Assembly: GCA_965216155.1 (NCBI GenBank) | Contig: CBDCFD010000007.1 | Location: 1,550,001-1,614,000 of the forward strand | Direction: 5' to 3' | DNA: 64,000 nucleotides | Source of the DNA: CATOSP01 sp965216155 | GTDB lineage: Bacteria; Chloroflexota; Dehalococcoidia; Lucifugimonadales; UBA3495 | In this document: positions 25,894-33,987 of the stretch, in pieces | How the letters are laid out: every line of letters begins with the position of its first letter | How positions within the stretch are numbered: position 1 is the stretch's first letter | Notes under the pieces: model-generated | What the model was told of the DNA's origin: nothing | The model's database searches: none | What the model saw: the letters and a program-made list of their open reading frames with translations, nothing else | Translations under genes and position numbers: made by a program

Positions 25894-26670
25894 TTAGTCC
25901 TGCGTTATCTCGGTGCCGGTATTCTCGGTGCCGGTATTCCCTCGTCCCGTAGAACACAGGTCCACGAGACAGCACGCCGAGCACCTGGGAGCCTTAGAGC
26001 AAGCCTCCTTGGCGTGACGGTCGAGTAGGGCGTGGTACTCCTGGAAAAGCCCGGCTTCGCGGCTCAGGTTGCCCTCAAACATGGCCTGGTAGGCGGAATA
26101 CCCTCCGTTCAACGGAGCATCAAGGAAACCGAGGCGGTCGATGATGCGGCGGGTGTAGGTGTCGATGACGAACGAGGGTTGGCCGGCGGCGTACAGGACG
26201 ATGTCGTCCGCAGTCTCGGGGCCGATGCCGAATATGCTCAGAAGCTCCTGTCTTAGTTCGTAGTGCCCACGGGATAAGAACTCTTCCAAGTCGCCTCCGT
26301 AGTTTTCCACTACGTGGGCGGCGAAGGCTTTCAGCTTCCGCGCCTTGGCATTGAAGTAACCCGAGGAGCGGACGATACGGGCCAGCTCCTCCTGAGGGCA
26401 TTTGTAGATGGCTCTCAACGACCAGCAGCCCTCCGCCTTGAGGCCTTCCAGGGCTCGCTCGACGTTGGTCCATGCCGCCGCCTGGGTTAGGATCGCTCCT
26501 ATCACCACCTCGAAGGAACCTTCCCCTGGCCACCATCCCTGGGGACCGTAGGCACGGTAGAGGCGGTTATACACGTCCATCAGGAAACCCTGCCACGGTT
26601 GGCTCTGGCTTGGAACGGCCTGCTCTTCGGTGTTCTGCCAACCGTGGCTAGGACGGCCGTCCACGTTCAC
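25894..26670 (-). CDS. HhH-GPD (endonuclease III-related) DNA glycosylase
   Basis: A 258-residue base-excision-repair-type protein. The core is 'GSFEVVIGAILTQAAAWTNV', the helix-hairpin-helix 'ELLSIFGIGPETADDIVLYA' and the catalytic Asp in 'PSFVIDTYTRRIIDRLG', then a cysteine cluster 'CSKAPRCSACCLVDLC' for a 4Fe-4S centre. The bifunctional-lyase Lys of endonuclease III is replaced by Glu (GIGPETAD), so it is probably a monofunctional glycosylase. A GTG start at 26670 forms a GTGA overlap with the sfsA stop. An ATG at 26580 is an alternative that loses only poorly conserved residues. The C-terminus carries a short repeat, 'NTGTENTGTEITQD'. Confidence 0.83.
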   Translation of the reverse strand: MNVDGRPSHGWQNTEEQAVPSQSQPWQGFLMDVYNRLYRAYGPQGWWPGEGSFEVVIGAILTQAAAWTNVERALEGLKAEGCWSLRAIYKCPQEELARIVRSSGYFNAKARKLKAFAAHVVENYGGDLEEFLSRGHYELRQELLSIFGIGPETADDIVLYAAGQPSFVIDTYTRRIIDRLGFLDAPLNGGYSAYQAMFEGNLSREAGLFQEYHALLDRHAKEACSKAPRCSACCLVDLCSTGRGNTGTENTGTEITQD

Positions 26671-27356
26671 GACTGGATTGGAAGGGGGCTGGATAGGGTA
26701 ATGGAATCGGCGGTCACGTCGCATTTATAGGCGAATGCTTCCACACCCGCGGAGCGGGAATCCCGGAACTCGCGGGCAAACTCCGGGTCTGCCGTATCAT
26801 GAATGGCGAAGGCTTCAACATCGCCGCGCTGAATGACGAACACCACGGCCGCTCTGTGACCGGACGCCACGGCTTGCGCCAGGCTCCGCATGTGCTTGGC
26901 CCCGCGAGTCGTCGGAGCGTCGGGGAATAGGCCGGCTCCGTCTACCACCAGAGTCACCGACTTGGTCTCGATGTAACAAAGTCCCGCTTCCCCTTCCAGC
27001 ATGAGGTCGAGGCGGCTTTCGCCGAACGTAACCTCCCGGCGCACGGTGGGGTAGCCCCGAAACTGGGATAGCGCCCCTTCCTCGAGCGCCTCCGCCACCA
27101 ACGAGTTCGGCAACCGGGCATCTGCAGATGCCAAAGAGCCGCCCATCTGGACAAGGGCCAGGTCATACTTTGTCTTGCGGTGGTCCCCTGCGACCGGCTT
27201 AAGCCTTACAGGGTAACCCGGCACAAACATTTCCTGCATCCGGCCGGAGTTGGCGACGTGGGCCATCACCTCTTCACCGCCAACGTCCACCAGGGCCGCG
27301 AACCGGTTTAACCGAGTAATAAACCTGCCGTCCACCAGGCCAGGGCCCAGTTTCAT
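26667..27356 (-). CDS. sfsA: SfsA family protein
   Basis: A 229-residue SfsA (sugar fermentation stimulation protein) homologue, described as a DNA-binding or nuclease-like protein. Characteristic blocks are 'RLNRFAALVDVGGEEVMAHV', 'ANSGRMQEMFVPG', 'DLMLEGEAGLCYIETKSVTL' (nuclease-like acidic and Lys residues), 'FPDAPTTRGAKHMRSLAQA' and 'FVIQRGDVEAFAIHDTADPE'. Length is normal. It overlaps the downstream glycosylase start by four bases, so the two are translationally coupled. Confidence 0.92.
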   Translation of the reverse strand: MKLGPGLVDGRFITRLNRFAALVDVGGEEVMAHVANSGRMQEMFVPGYPVRLKPVAGDHRKTKYDLALVQMGGSLASADARLPNSLVAEALEEGALSQFRGYPTVRREVTFGESRLDLMLEGEAGLCYIETKSVTLVVDGAGLFPDAPTTRGAKHMRSLAQAVASGHRAAVVFVIQRGDVEAFAIHDTADPEFAREFRDSRSAGVEAFAYKCDVTADSITLSSPLPIQS

Positions 27357-28415
27357 TTAGTCGCTCCGGGTCAGCACCGCCAATGATAGAGAAAGTAATG
27401 GAGCCGGCGGTCACGTCGCATCCAATCCTAGCAACCCTCGAAAGACGAGGCAACCTATTGGGCAGAGTGGGCAGGGTCATTCGATTATGTGGATCAAGGA
27501 CGCTTATGCGCCGCTACTACCCCATCCGTCATTCCGGCCTTGAGCCGGAATCCAGGCGCCCTTACTTGGAGTCACGTTCAGATACCCGAGCATTTCTGGG
27601 TTCCAGCGAAAGCTGGAACGACGATGGAGCCTGTTGCGGTCTTAATCGAAAGGCCCCGGAAAAGAGGGAACGCAGTCCGGGATGACAGGATGGCGGGACC
27701 GTTTAACCCCCGCTTACTGAGGAGTAGGGAGAGGAGCGGCCAGAGGGTCTCACGTATGGTGGCGCGATTGTCTGGACCGGGATTCGTGGGATCAAGGAAT
27801 TCGCATGGTGTTCCAATACTGCAAGTCCTGGAATCTAAGAAATCACAGTTCAAACGAAAACCGAAATACTATGGGGAGCGTTCCAGTGTCCTTTAATGGT
27901 CTTGGTCAGGCACGAGTTTGCGGCTCTGCGACAATACTCGTCATCCTCGCCTTGAGCCAGAAGCCGGAAATTCTTCGTTGGTGGCACCCTCGGACACCTG
28001 TGCCACTACCCACTACCCACCGTGCCACACTATGCCGCGTTGTGCCCGGTGGCGCGGTGGCGCGGTGAATGGAACCCCGTTGAAATCTCTCACCCGCCAA
28101 CCCACCGGCAACCCCGGATACCCGGACCGCCAACCGAAACAACCTCCAAGTCTCCCCGGAAGTACATGTGCCCAGGGGGGGTTGGTCAGATTTGTTACTT
28201 CACAAGCTCTCAGCGCAGAGCGGTCGAAGGACCCGTCACCGCAATGCCACTGACATTTCCCCCTTCCCAGTCCCTGTGACCACTCTCTACCATCACTATC
28301 ACCAAACATCAGCCAAGGCCCAATACCGCATCCATATCAGGGAGAACATTCAGGGAGGAAAAACGACCCAAAATGGCACAAAAACAAAAACCCGGCCTCT
28401 CCCCCCGGCCGGCGG
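27357..28415. other. repeat-rich gene desert
   Basis: No supportable gene in about 1 kb. 27390-27425 echoes the sfsA 3' end. Palindromic pieces such as GTCATTCCGGCCTTGAGCCG (27529-27548) and TTCCAGCGAAAGCTGGAA (27601-27618) are dispersed-repeat hairpins. 28240-28415 matches the left part of the decayed module at 8640-9000. Open frames here are fragmentary and mutually overlapping. Confidence 0.6.
27386..27425 (-). repeat. echo of the sfsA 3' end
   Basis: The reading 'CDVTAGSITFSI' on the minus strand repeats sfsA residues 'CDVTADSITLSS' (26690-26725). The shared DNA includes GGCGGTCACGTCGCAT. It is a short duplicated scrap just upstream of the intact gene. Confidence 0.7.
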
Positions 28416-28649
28416 ATGTCCCTTCCCATCCTTGCCGCCGCACTTCCCTTGTCCGAAGCCGCGCGCCTCTCCAAAGTGGGCCGCAGCTCCTTGTATAGTT
28501 GGCTCGAAGATTAGGACTTCCGCGCCGGTCTCGCCCATGCCAGGACCTACCTCTTCCTGCCCGGCCTAATGCCCCATCCCTTCACGGAGAGCAAATGCCC
28601 CGAAATGCCCCATTTTGCCCCAAATAAAAAACCAGCCTCAGGAGCGTGA
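28416..28649 (+). pseudogene. small HTH protein with in-frame TAG
   Basis: ATG at 28416 gives 'MSLPILAAALPLSEAARLSK' and 'VGRSSLYSWLED', a helix-turn-helix like those in phage or transposon small proteins, then TAG at 28512-28514. The same frame continues 'DFRAGLAHARTYLF' to a TGA at 28647-28649. The residue pattern 'SLYSWLED-x-DFRAGL' runs across the stop, so a nonsense mutation is the simplest reading. It directly precedes the 104-aa ORF. A partial relative of its 3' end lies near 8995-9056. Confidence 0.5.
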
Positions 28650-28652
28650 AAA

Positions 28653-28967
28653 ATGACACTCAGCCAAATAAGGTCCCGGATCTACGCCCTCAAACGTAAG
28701 CTAGCCCGGCCCTTGGCCCAACTCGCCCTCCAACGCATGTCCGAAGAGCTGGCCCTGGAATGGGGCCGCGCCGAAGTCGACCGGCAGCCCATGCCGGACC
28801 CCCACCCCTTCGTACTCCGCGTCGTCAAAGCCGGTTACCATCTGTCCACCTTCACCCGGGTCATGCGTTACCTGGACCGCTGCCGCGACCGGGCCGAAGC
28901 CCCCGACTCCGGTCAGCTTCTCCGCACCCTCCTGCCCTGGGCCAGACCCTACCCATACGACATATAA
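28653..28967 (+). CDS. hypothetical protein in a repeated module
   Basis: A 104-residue basic protein that I do not recognise: N-terminal 'MTLSQIRSRIYALKRKLARP', middle 'FVLRVVKAGYHLSTFTRVMR', C-terminal 'LLPWARPYPYDI'. GGAGCG lies 9 bases before the ATG, and it starts 3 bp after the HTH pseudogene, so the two were once an operon. The flanks (28590-28650 and 29018-29105) recur around 8995-9180, where this gene is deleted, so it is likely part of a small mobile unit. Confidence 0.5.
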   Translation: MTLSQIRSRIYALKRKLARPLAQLALQRMSEELALEWGRAEVDRQPMPDPHPFVLRVVKAGYHLSTFTRVMRYLDRCRDRAEAPDSGQLLRTLLPWARPYPYDI

Positions 28968-29148
28968 ACCTGTAAACATGGACCCTGTATGCTGATTCCC
29001 GGCTCTTCCGTCCCGCATGCCAGGTCAAGTGGGAGGCGCGGTCCCGAACGGTCCGATACCCGCCCCCATCCAGGATTCAATTCCATCAGGACAATCGAAA
29101 GACCCTGGGAGCGATCGGAGCGTAGCTGCTCCGTGCCGGTGGGAGGGC

Positions 29149-29154
29149 TATAAT
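29149..29154 (+). promoter_or_regulatory. candidate -10 box for pyrF
   Basis: TATAAT matches the consensus about 95 bp before the pyrF ATG. The expected -35 region is not convincing, so only the -10 hexamer is claimed. Confidence 0.4.
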
Positions 29155-29248
29155 ACGCAACGTAGCCGCCAAGAAAAGACTGCGTCTGCGAGAGACGTCG
29201 CCGTTACCACGGGGCGTAAGTCCACTTCGCTTAGGAGGTGTGCCGGGG

Positions 29249-30085
29249 ATGCGTTCGTTCAATGTACGTTTGGAAATGGCTAGTGCAGCGAACCAAAGTC
29301 TGGTCTGTGTGGGACTGGACGTTGACCCGGCGCGGATGCCATTGGCCGACGTGTTTGAGTTCAACCGGGCGATAATAGACGCCACGCACGACCTGGTATG
29401 CGCTTACAAGCCCAACTTGGCGTTTTACGAAGCCCTTGGTTTGCCTGGCCTGAAGGCCCTGGCAGACACGATAGAGCACATACGCCGCAGAGCGCCGGAT
29501 GTCATCATTCTCGGGGACGCCAAACGCGGGGATATCGACGTCTCCGCCGCCGCCTACGCCCGCGCGATGTTCCAGGTCTGGGGCTTCGATGCAGTCACGG
29601 TCAATGCTTGGGGAGGGAGGGACACTCTTGCTCCGTTCTTGGAAGACCCGGGCCGTGGCGTATTCATCTGGTGCAGAGGGTCGAATTCGGGTTCCGGTGA
29701 CCTCCAGGACATGATGGTAAACACCTGTGCCGGAACGGTCCCTCTCTACCGGCACCTGGCCCAGTCCGCCTCCGAATGGAACGAACAAGGCAACCTGGCT
29801 CTGGTGATGGGCGCAACCTACCCGGAACAACTCTCCGAAGTGCGTGTATTGTGTCCGGACATTCCACTACTCATTCCGGGTGTGGGTTCCCAGGGAGGAG
29901 GACTCGAGGCCGCCGTCCGTTACGGGGTGGACTCGCGGGGACGCAATGCCATTATCAATTCCTCACGGGGCATCATCTATGCCTCACGAGGTGCGGACTT
30001 CGCCCAAGCCGCTCGAACGGAGGCGGTCAGGCTCCGGGACTCCATTAACCGCGTGCTGGAGGCGGAGGGCAAGGGATGGCATTAG
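29249..30085 (+). CDS. pyrF: orotidine 5'-phosphate decarboxylase
   Basis: A 278-residue OMP decarboxylase of the longer (type 2) class, the last step of UMP synthesis. 'LVCVGLDVDP' and 'DLVCAYKPNLAFYEAL' are substrate-site segments, and the catalytic 'ILGDAKRGDIDVSAAAYARA' contains the Asp-Lys-x-x-Asp array. The C-terminus has 'LLIPGVGSQGGGLEAAV' and 'INSSRGIIYASRG'. ATG at 29249 is chosen because TTAGGAGG (29231-29238) is 10 bases upstream; the GTG at 29240 is too close. It stands apart from the pyr operon at 37-45 kb and overlaps the DUF951 gene by 10 bp. Confidence 0.93.
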   Translation: MRSFNVRLEMASAANQSLVCVGLDVDPARMPLADVFEFNRAIIDATHDLVCAYKPNLAFYEALGLPGLKALADTIEHIRRRAPDVIILGDAKRGDIDVSAAAYARAMFQVWGFDAVTVNAWGGRDTLAPFLEDPGRGVFIWCRGSNSGSGDLQDMMVNTCAGTVPLYRHLAQSASEWNEQGNLALVMGATYPEQLSEVRVLCPDIPLLIPGVGSQGGGLEAAVRYGVDSRGRNAIINSSRGIIYASRGADFAQAARTEAVRLRDSINRVLEAEGKGWH

Positions 30086-30288
30086 AGCTTAGGATAGGTG
30101 ACGTGGTGCGAATGAAAAAAGCGCATCCTTGCGGCAATCACCTGTGGGAGGTCACGCGCTTGGGCGCCGACATCGGGCTAACCTGCCAGAAGTGCCGCCG
30201 CCGCGTGATGCTCGCCCGTTCCTATCTGAAGCGCCGTGTGCGGGAGATAATTCCCGCCACCCGCGGCCCACAGGGTACCCAGGCCTAG
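30076..30288 (+). CDS. DUF951 family protein
   Basis: A 70-residue DUF951/YyzM-type protein: 'LRIGDVVRMKKAHPCGNHLW' then 'GLTCQKCRRRVMLARS', with a CxxC pair preceded by an upstream Cys that could bind zinc. Length is typical. It overlaps the pyrF 3' end, so it is translationally coupled to it. The function of the family is not established. Confidence 0.85.
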   Translation: MALELRIGDVVRMKKAHPCGNHLWEVTRLGADIGLTCQKCRRRVMLARSYLKRRVREIIPATRGPQGTQA

Positions 30289-30334
30289 GCCCCATCGGAG
30301 CGTTGAATGAGCACTCCGCACCCTTGACCGGCGT

Positions 30335-31294
30335 CTACGGTTCCGAGGCCCCGGCCTTCGCGAGTTGGTCGCTGTCGTCTCCGGGACTGCTCCAGTCCCA
30401 TAGGTCGGCGTGGTAACCCCGCAACTGCTCCGACATAGTGTCGATGAAGCTTCTGACAGCCCTCCCCAGGAACTTGCCCCGGAGAGTGCAGACACCGATC
30501 ACCGAGCCAGGGAAGATGTGGTTGAGCGGGACGACTCCCAACTTGTGGTGGTCCTCAGGATGAAGGGTGAAGTCCGCGGCGATTGCCATGCCCAGACCGA
30601 TCTCCACGTAACGCTTGATCGATTCCGTGTCGTCCATGGCCAGGACAACCTCGTAGTTAATGCCCTGGTTCTTGAGCGACTGCTCCACCTTTTGCCGGGT
30701 CAGGCTCTCCGGACCCGCTAGGATCAGAGGCCACTCGGCGATGTCGTGCAACTGGATTGGATGGCGTTCCAGCAACGGGTGGCCCGGAGGCGTCATTAGC
30801 ACAACGTTGTACTCGAAAAGCTCCTGAAACTCGAAGGACGGGTCGTCAGCGGGAGGGGGTGAGCAGAAGGCGAGGTCCAGTTCCCCTGACTTGACCAGGG
30901 AGATAAGCGCCGTGTAGGGACGGCCCAGCAGCCTGATCCTCACATCGGGTAGCTGCGCCCGGAAGTCTTGGATGCCCCGGGGCAGGTGGTGCATCAACAA
31001 ATCGTGGTATGCGCCGACCACGAAAGACCCCAGCCGCTCGGAATAGTCCATCTGGGTCTTGAGGGTGTCTACCGCCCTTACCACGGGCGTGACCAATTCA
31101 AGCAGGGTCACACCTTCGGAGGTGAGTTGAATCGGCCTCTTGATGCGGTCGAAGAGGGTAATCCCAAACTCACTTTCCAGCTTCCTGAGATGCGTCGTGA
31201 CTGTGGGTTGGCCAAGCTCCAAAGTGCGGGCCGCTTTCGATACGCTGCGAAGCCGGGCCACATGGTAGAAGCTGACGAGCTCTCGCAGTTCCAT
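30335..31294 (-). CDS. LysR family transcriptional regulator
   Basis: A 319-residue LysR-type regulator. The N-terminal winged helix is 'MELRELVSFYHVARLRSVSK' with 'AARTLELGQPTVTTHLRKLE'. A C-terminal substrate-binding domain (about 90-300) includes 'ELDLAFCSPPPADDPSFEFQ' and 'MTPPGHPLLERHPIQL'. The domain order resembles CysB/Cbl regulators, but the ligand is unknown. It is divergent from the ferredoxin and cyclodeaminase genes; the AT-rich intergenic region probably holds its operator, so it may control them. Confidence 0.9.
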   Translation of the reverse strand: MELRELVSFYHVARLRSVSKAARTLELGQPTVTTHLRKLESEFGITLFDRIKRPIQLTSEGVTLLELVTPVVRAVDTLKTQMDYSERLGSFVVGAYHDLLMHHLPRGIQDFRAQLPDVRIRLLGRPYTALISLVKSGELDLAFCSPPPADDPSFEFQELFEYNVVLMTPPGHPLLERHPIQLHDIAEWPLILAGPESLTRQKVEQSLKNQGINYEVVLAMDDTESIKRYVEIGLGMAIAADFTLHPEDHHKLGVVPLNHIFPGSVIGVCTLRGKFLGRAVRSFIDTMSEQLRGYHADLWDWSSPGDDSDQLAKAGASEP

Positions 31295-31338
31295 AAGGTA
31301 CGCTCCAAACTGATGCCACTGATACCCTGTGTTTCGAT

Positions 31339-31367
31339 ATAATATATCATATGTTATCGCTTGACAA
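31339..31367 (-). promoter_or_regulatory. putative promoter of the LysR gene
   Basis: On the minus strand TTGTCA (31362-31367) and TATTAT (31339-31344) are separated by 17 bp. The region is strikingly AT-rich for this GC-rich window and overlaps the start region of the divergent ferredoxin transcript, as is usual for autoregulated LysR genes. Confidence 0.5.
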
Positions 31368-31465
31368 AATATATAGACGGATTCGAAAATGGTGGCACGG
31401 TTAGTATGTCCGCGTCCACGCGTGATTTGGTGCGCGTGGCTCGGTGTCAGAGTGGTTACGGCAAG

Positions 31466-31711
31466 ATGCCTTACGTGATCACAGAACCCTGTATAGGGGT
31501 AAAAGATGCAAGCTGCGTAGAAGTTTGCCCGGTGGACTGCATTCAGACCACCGATGAATCCGATATGTACTATATCGATCCGGAGATCTGCATCGATTGT
31601 TCATACTGTGAGTCGGTCTGCCCGGTCAATGCTATCTTCGATGAGTTCGCTGTTCCCTCAAAATGGCGGCCGTTTATCCTGAAAAACAAGAACTTCTTCG
31701 ACGGTAAGTAA
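31466..31711 (+). CDS. ferredoxin family protein (two Fe-S clusters)
   Basis: An 81-residue small ferredoxin. 'MPYVITEPCIGVKDASCVEV' and 'CPVDCIQ' give the first cluster ligands (with the spacing typical of 7Fe ferredoxins), and 'ICIDCSYCESVCPVNAIFDE' gives a complete CxxCxxCxxxCP 4Fe-4S motif. The start at 31466 matches the usual family N-terminus; longer starts at 31406 or 31361 would add an odd Ser/Arg-rich leader. It acts as a cytosolic electron carrier. It lies between the LysR gene and the cyclodeaminase. Confidence 0.85.
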   Translation: MPYVITEPCIGVKDASCVEVCPVDCIQTTDESDMYYIDPEICIDCSYCESVCPVNAIFDEFAVPSKWRPFILKNKNFFDGK

Positions 31712-31862
31712 CCGCCTAGCCGGTAGCCTTCTCCGCTAGATTCTAGCTATCCTCCTTATCTTGCCACCACGCGAGGCCTATTCTCTTACGGAGCAGTGGC
31801 TTGACGCGCCCGGTGGCTTATGGCGTCCTGACTCTGCACTCCACCCGGAAATGGGAGAGCAA

Positions 31863-32816
31863 ATGGCACTGTTCTTGCGCGATGACGATGTTTCCCAGGC
31901 CATTGGGATGGAGGAGATGCTGGAGGCCATAGAGTCTATGCAGCGCCACTTCGGCCATGGCGAGGCATATAATCTTCCCCGCCGAAAGATCATCGCCAGC
32001 GGTGGTATGCTCTCGGTGATGGGCGGCGGTCTCTACTACGACAACGTCCTGGGGGTAAAGACCTATACCGTGGTGCGGGGCGCCTACTCATTCCAGGTCA
32101 GCCTTTACGACGCCAACACGGGCAGCCTGCTTTGCTACACACAGGCCAACCGCCTGGGGCAGCTACGCACCGGCGCGACCACCGGCGTGGCCGTCAAGTA
32201 CCTTTCCAACCCGGACTCCGCCACCGTGGGCATCATCGGGACCGGCTACCAGGCCCCAACCCAACTGGAAGCAGTCACCAGCGTGAGGAACGTCAAGAAG
32301 GTCAAAGCCTTCAGCCAGACCCCGGAGCGCCGGGAGGCCTTCGCGGCGTCGATGAGCGAGTCCTTGGGCATCGAAGTCAGCGCGGTTGACACGAACCAAG
32401 ATGCTGTCTCGGGCAGCGACATAGTAATTTGCATCGCGGCGGCCACGGAGCCGGTAGTGGACGGAGATTGGGTCTCTCCAGGAGCCACGGTCATCGGCGC
32501 GGGCCCGACCACCTGGCGGGTCCAGGAGGTCACCGATTCCATGCTGACACGGGCCGACAAAGTGTTCGTGGACTCCGCGGAACAGGCCCCCATTGAGGCC
32601 GGTGACCTGGCCAGCGCGGTGGACCGGGGAGTTTTCCAGTGGAGCCGGATGATCGAGCTGCGCCACGCGGTGGCTTCGATTGTCTCGGGGCGCGACAACC
32701 CGGAGCAGGTCATCTACGCCAAGCTCATGGGCACGGGAGTCGCCGACGTTGCCGCCGCCAAGCTGGCCTACGAGCAGGCAAAGTCCAAGGGCCTGGGGAT
32801 GGAGATGGACTGGTAA
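31863..32816 (+). CDS. ornithine cyclodeaminase/mu-crystallin family protein
   Basis: A 317-residue NAD(P)-binding enzyme of the ornithine cyclodeaminase/alanine dehydrogenase (AlaDH-like) family. 'TQANRLGQLRTGATTGVAVK' has the substrate Arg and Thr residues, 'TVGIIGTGYQAPTQLEAVTS' is the dinucleotide motif, and the C-terminus has 'VSPGATVIGAGPTTWRVQEV' and 'KVFVDSAEQAPIEAGDL'. ATG 31863 has GGGAGAG six bases before; ATG 31851 and a TTG at 31761 are alternatives. Two damaged copies of its 3' end follow at 33429 and 35744. The substrate may be an amino acid other than ornithine. Confidence 0.87.
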   Translation: MALFLRDDDVSQAIGMEEMLEAIESMQRHFGHGEAYNLPRRKIIASGGMLSVMGGGLYYDNVLGVKTYTVVRGAYSFQVSLYDANTGSLLCYTQANRLGQLRTGATTGVAVKYLSNPDSATVGIIGTGYQAPTQLEAVTSVRNVKKVKAFSQTPERREAFAASMSESLGIEVSAVDTNQDAVSGSDIVICIAAATEPVVDGDWVSPGATVIGAGPTTWRVQEVTDSMLTRADKVFVDSAEQAPIEAGDLASAVDRGVFQWSRMIELRHAVASIVSGRDNPEQVIYAKLMGTGVADVAAAKLAYEQAKSKGLGMEMDW

Positions 32817-32901
32817 TGGGTATGTGATTCCCTAAAATCAGGAGCATGAAATGGCCACCCAATTACCCCGGCCACGTATCCCAAGAAGACAATCTCTGTA
32901 A

Positions 32902-33412
32902 GATGAGCTTGCTGACCGCAGCCGGTTGAGCAAACATTACATGCAACAAGCAAAGGAGGAGTTTGCACGTGGGGACCGTCTCCAGGCCTCGGAAAAGGCA
33001 TGGGGCGCTCTAGCCCAGCAGCTCAAAGGATTGGGACTTGCAAAGGGGTTGGTATCATGCGAGTCATGACCATGTTCGAGGAATAGGGATCCAAATCGGA
33101 TACGAAAGAAACAACCCGCAGATCGTCGATTTAACCCACAAAGGGAGGGGACTGCACACCAATTTCTATGAAAACCACCTATCCGCTGGCACGGTCTTCG
33201 CAATCATGAGCAGCGTAGACAGCATTCTGGATGATTTGGAAACCCTGCGTACGGCACATCCTCTACCATACACGGTCAACACGACAGATGATGCCCGCCG
33301 TATCCAGCTATTGACCGGCGACCCTGTATCCGTAGGGGATTCCAGCCCAACAGGATTCGTCAAAAGAGACCCCAGTGGCGGGTCTGATGTGCAGGATATG
33401 CAGATGAGCTAA
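32902..33412 (+). pseudogene. HEPN/PaREP1-like protein, frameshifted
   Basis: The first frame reads 'MQQAKEEFARGDRLQASEKA' and 'WGALAQQLKGLG'; the second continues 'QRGWYHASHDHVRGIGIQIG' and 'LHTNFYENHLSAGTVFAIMS'. Together they look like one HEPN-type helical protein of the PaREP1-like group ('QASEKAWGA...', 'H..LHTNFYEN'). The frames switch at about 33036, where one base is out of place. The tail after 'DDLETL' is unfamiliar. HEPN proteins are often RNases in toxin or defence systems, but this copy is broken. Confidence 0.6.
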
Positions 33413-33428
33413 GGCTAGCCGTTGTAAC

Positions 33429-33782
33429 CTGCATCTCCGCGGCCACGGAACCGGTGGTGAATGGGAACTGGATGTCCCCCGGAGCCACGGTCATCGGCGC
33501 GGGACCCACCACCCGGCGTGTCCAGGAAGTAACCGATTCCATGCTGACGTGGGCCGACAAGGTGTTCGTGGACTCTGCGGACCAGGCCCAATTGAGGCCG
33601 GCGATATGGCCAGCGCCGGGGACCGGAGCGTTTTACAGTGGAGCCGGACGATAGATCTGCGCCACGCCGTCGCCGGTATGGTATCGGGCTGGGACAACCC
33701 GGAGCAGGTAATCTTCGCCAAGCTGATGGGCACTGGAGTAGCCGACGAGCAGGCGAAGGTTAAGGGCTTGGGGATGGAGTGG
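33429..33782 (+). pseudogene. truncated ornithine cyclodeaminase copy 1
   Basis: It aligns with 32430-32816 of the intact gene: 'AATEPVVNGNWMSPGATVIG' then 'AGPTTRRVQEVTDSMLTWAD'. A one-base loss near 33590 shifts the frame ('DSADQAQ-LRP'). A further deletion removes the 'VAAAKLAYEQ'-type codons near 33752, and the stop is lost. Divergence from the intact gene is roughly 10-15%, so it is older than the carB-fused copy at 35744. Confidence 0.85.
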
Positions 33783-33987
33783 TGGCTGGTTTTGGCGATC
33801 GGAATCCGCTATTGGAGCCGCATCGCGTTTGAGTGTCTCTCAGCGGATCCATGGCGTTCGCTCTTAAAGATACCGATGATTGACCGGCATGGAGAAACCA
33901 TCTTAATATGAGATGCCCCAGAGTTCGGTGCCATCCGAAATTGGGAATCCCGGTTGAATATATCCACCGTGAAGGGCTAACAAAATC

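Noticed and set aside
28512..28514. In-frame TAG in the small HTH gene as pyrrolysine
   Set aside because: There is no sign of Pyl machinery or a known Pyl protein family, and the gene is in a decayed repeated module. A nonsense mutation is simpler.
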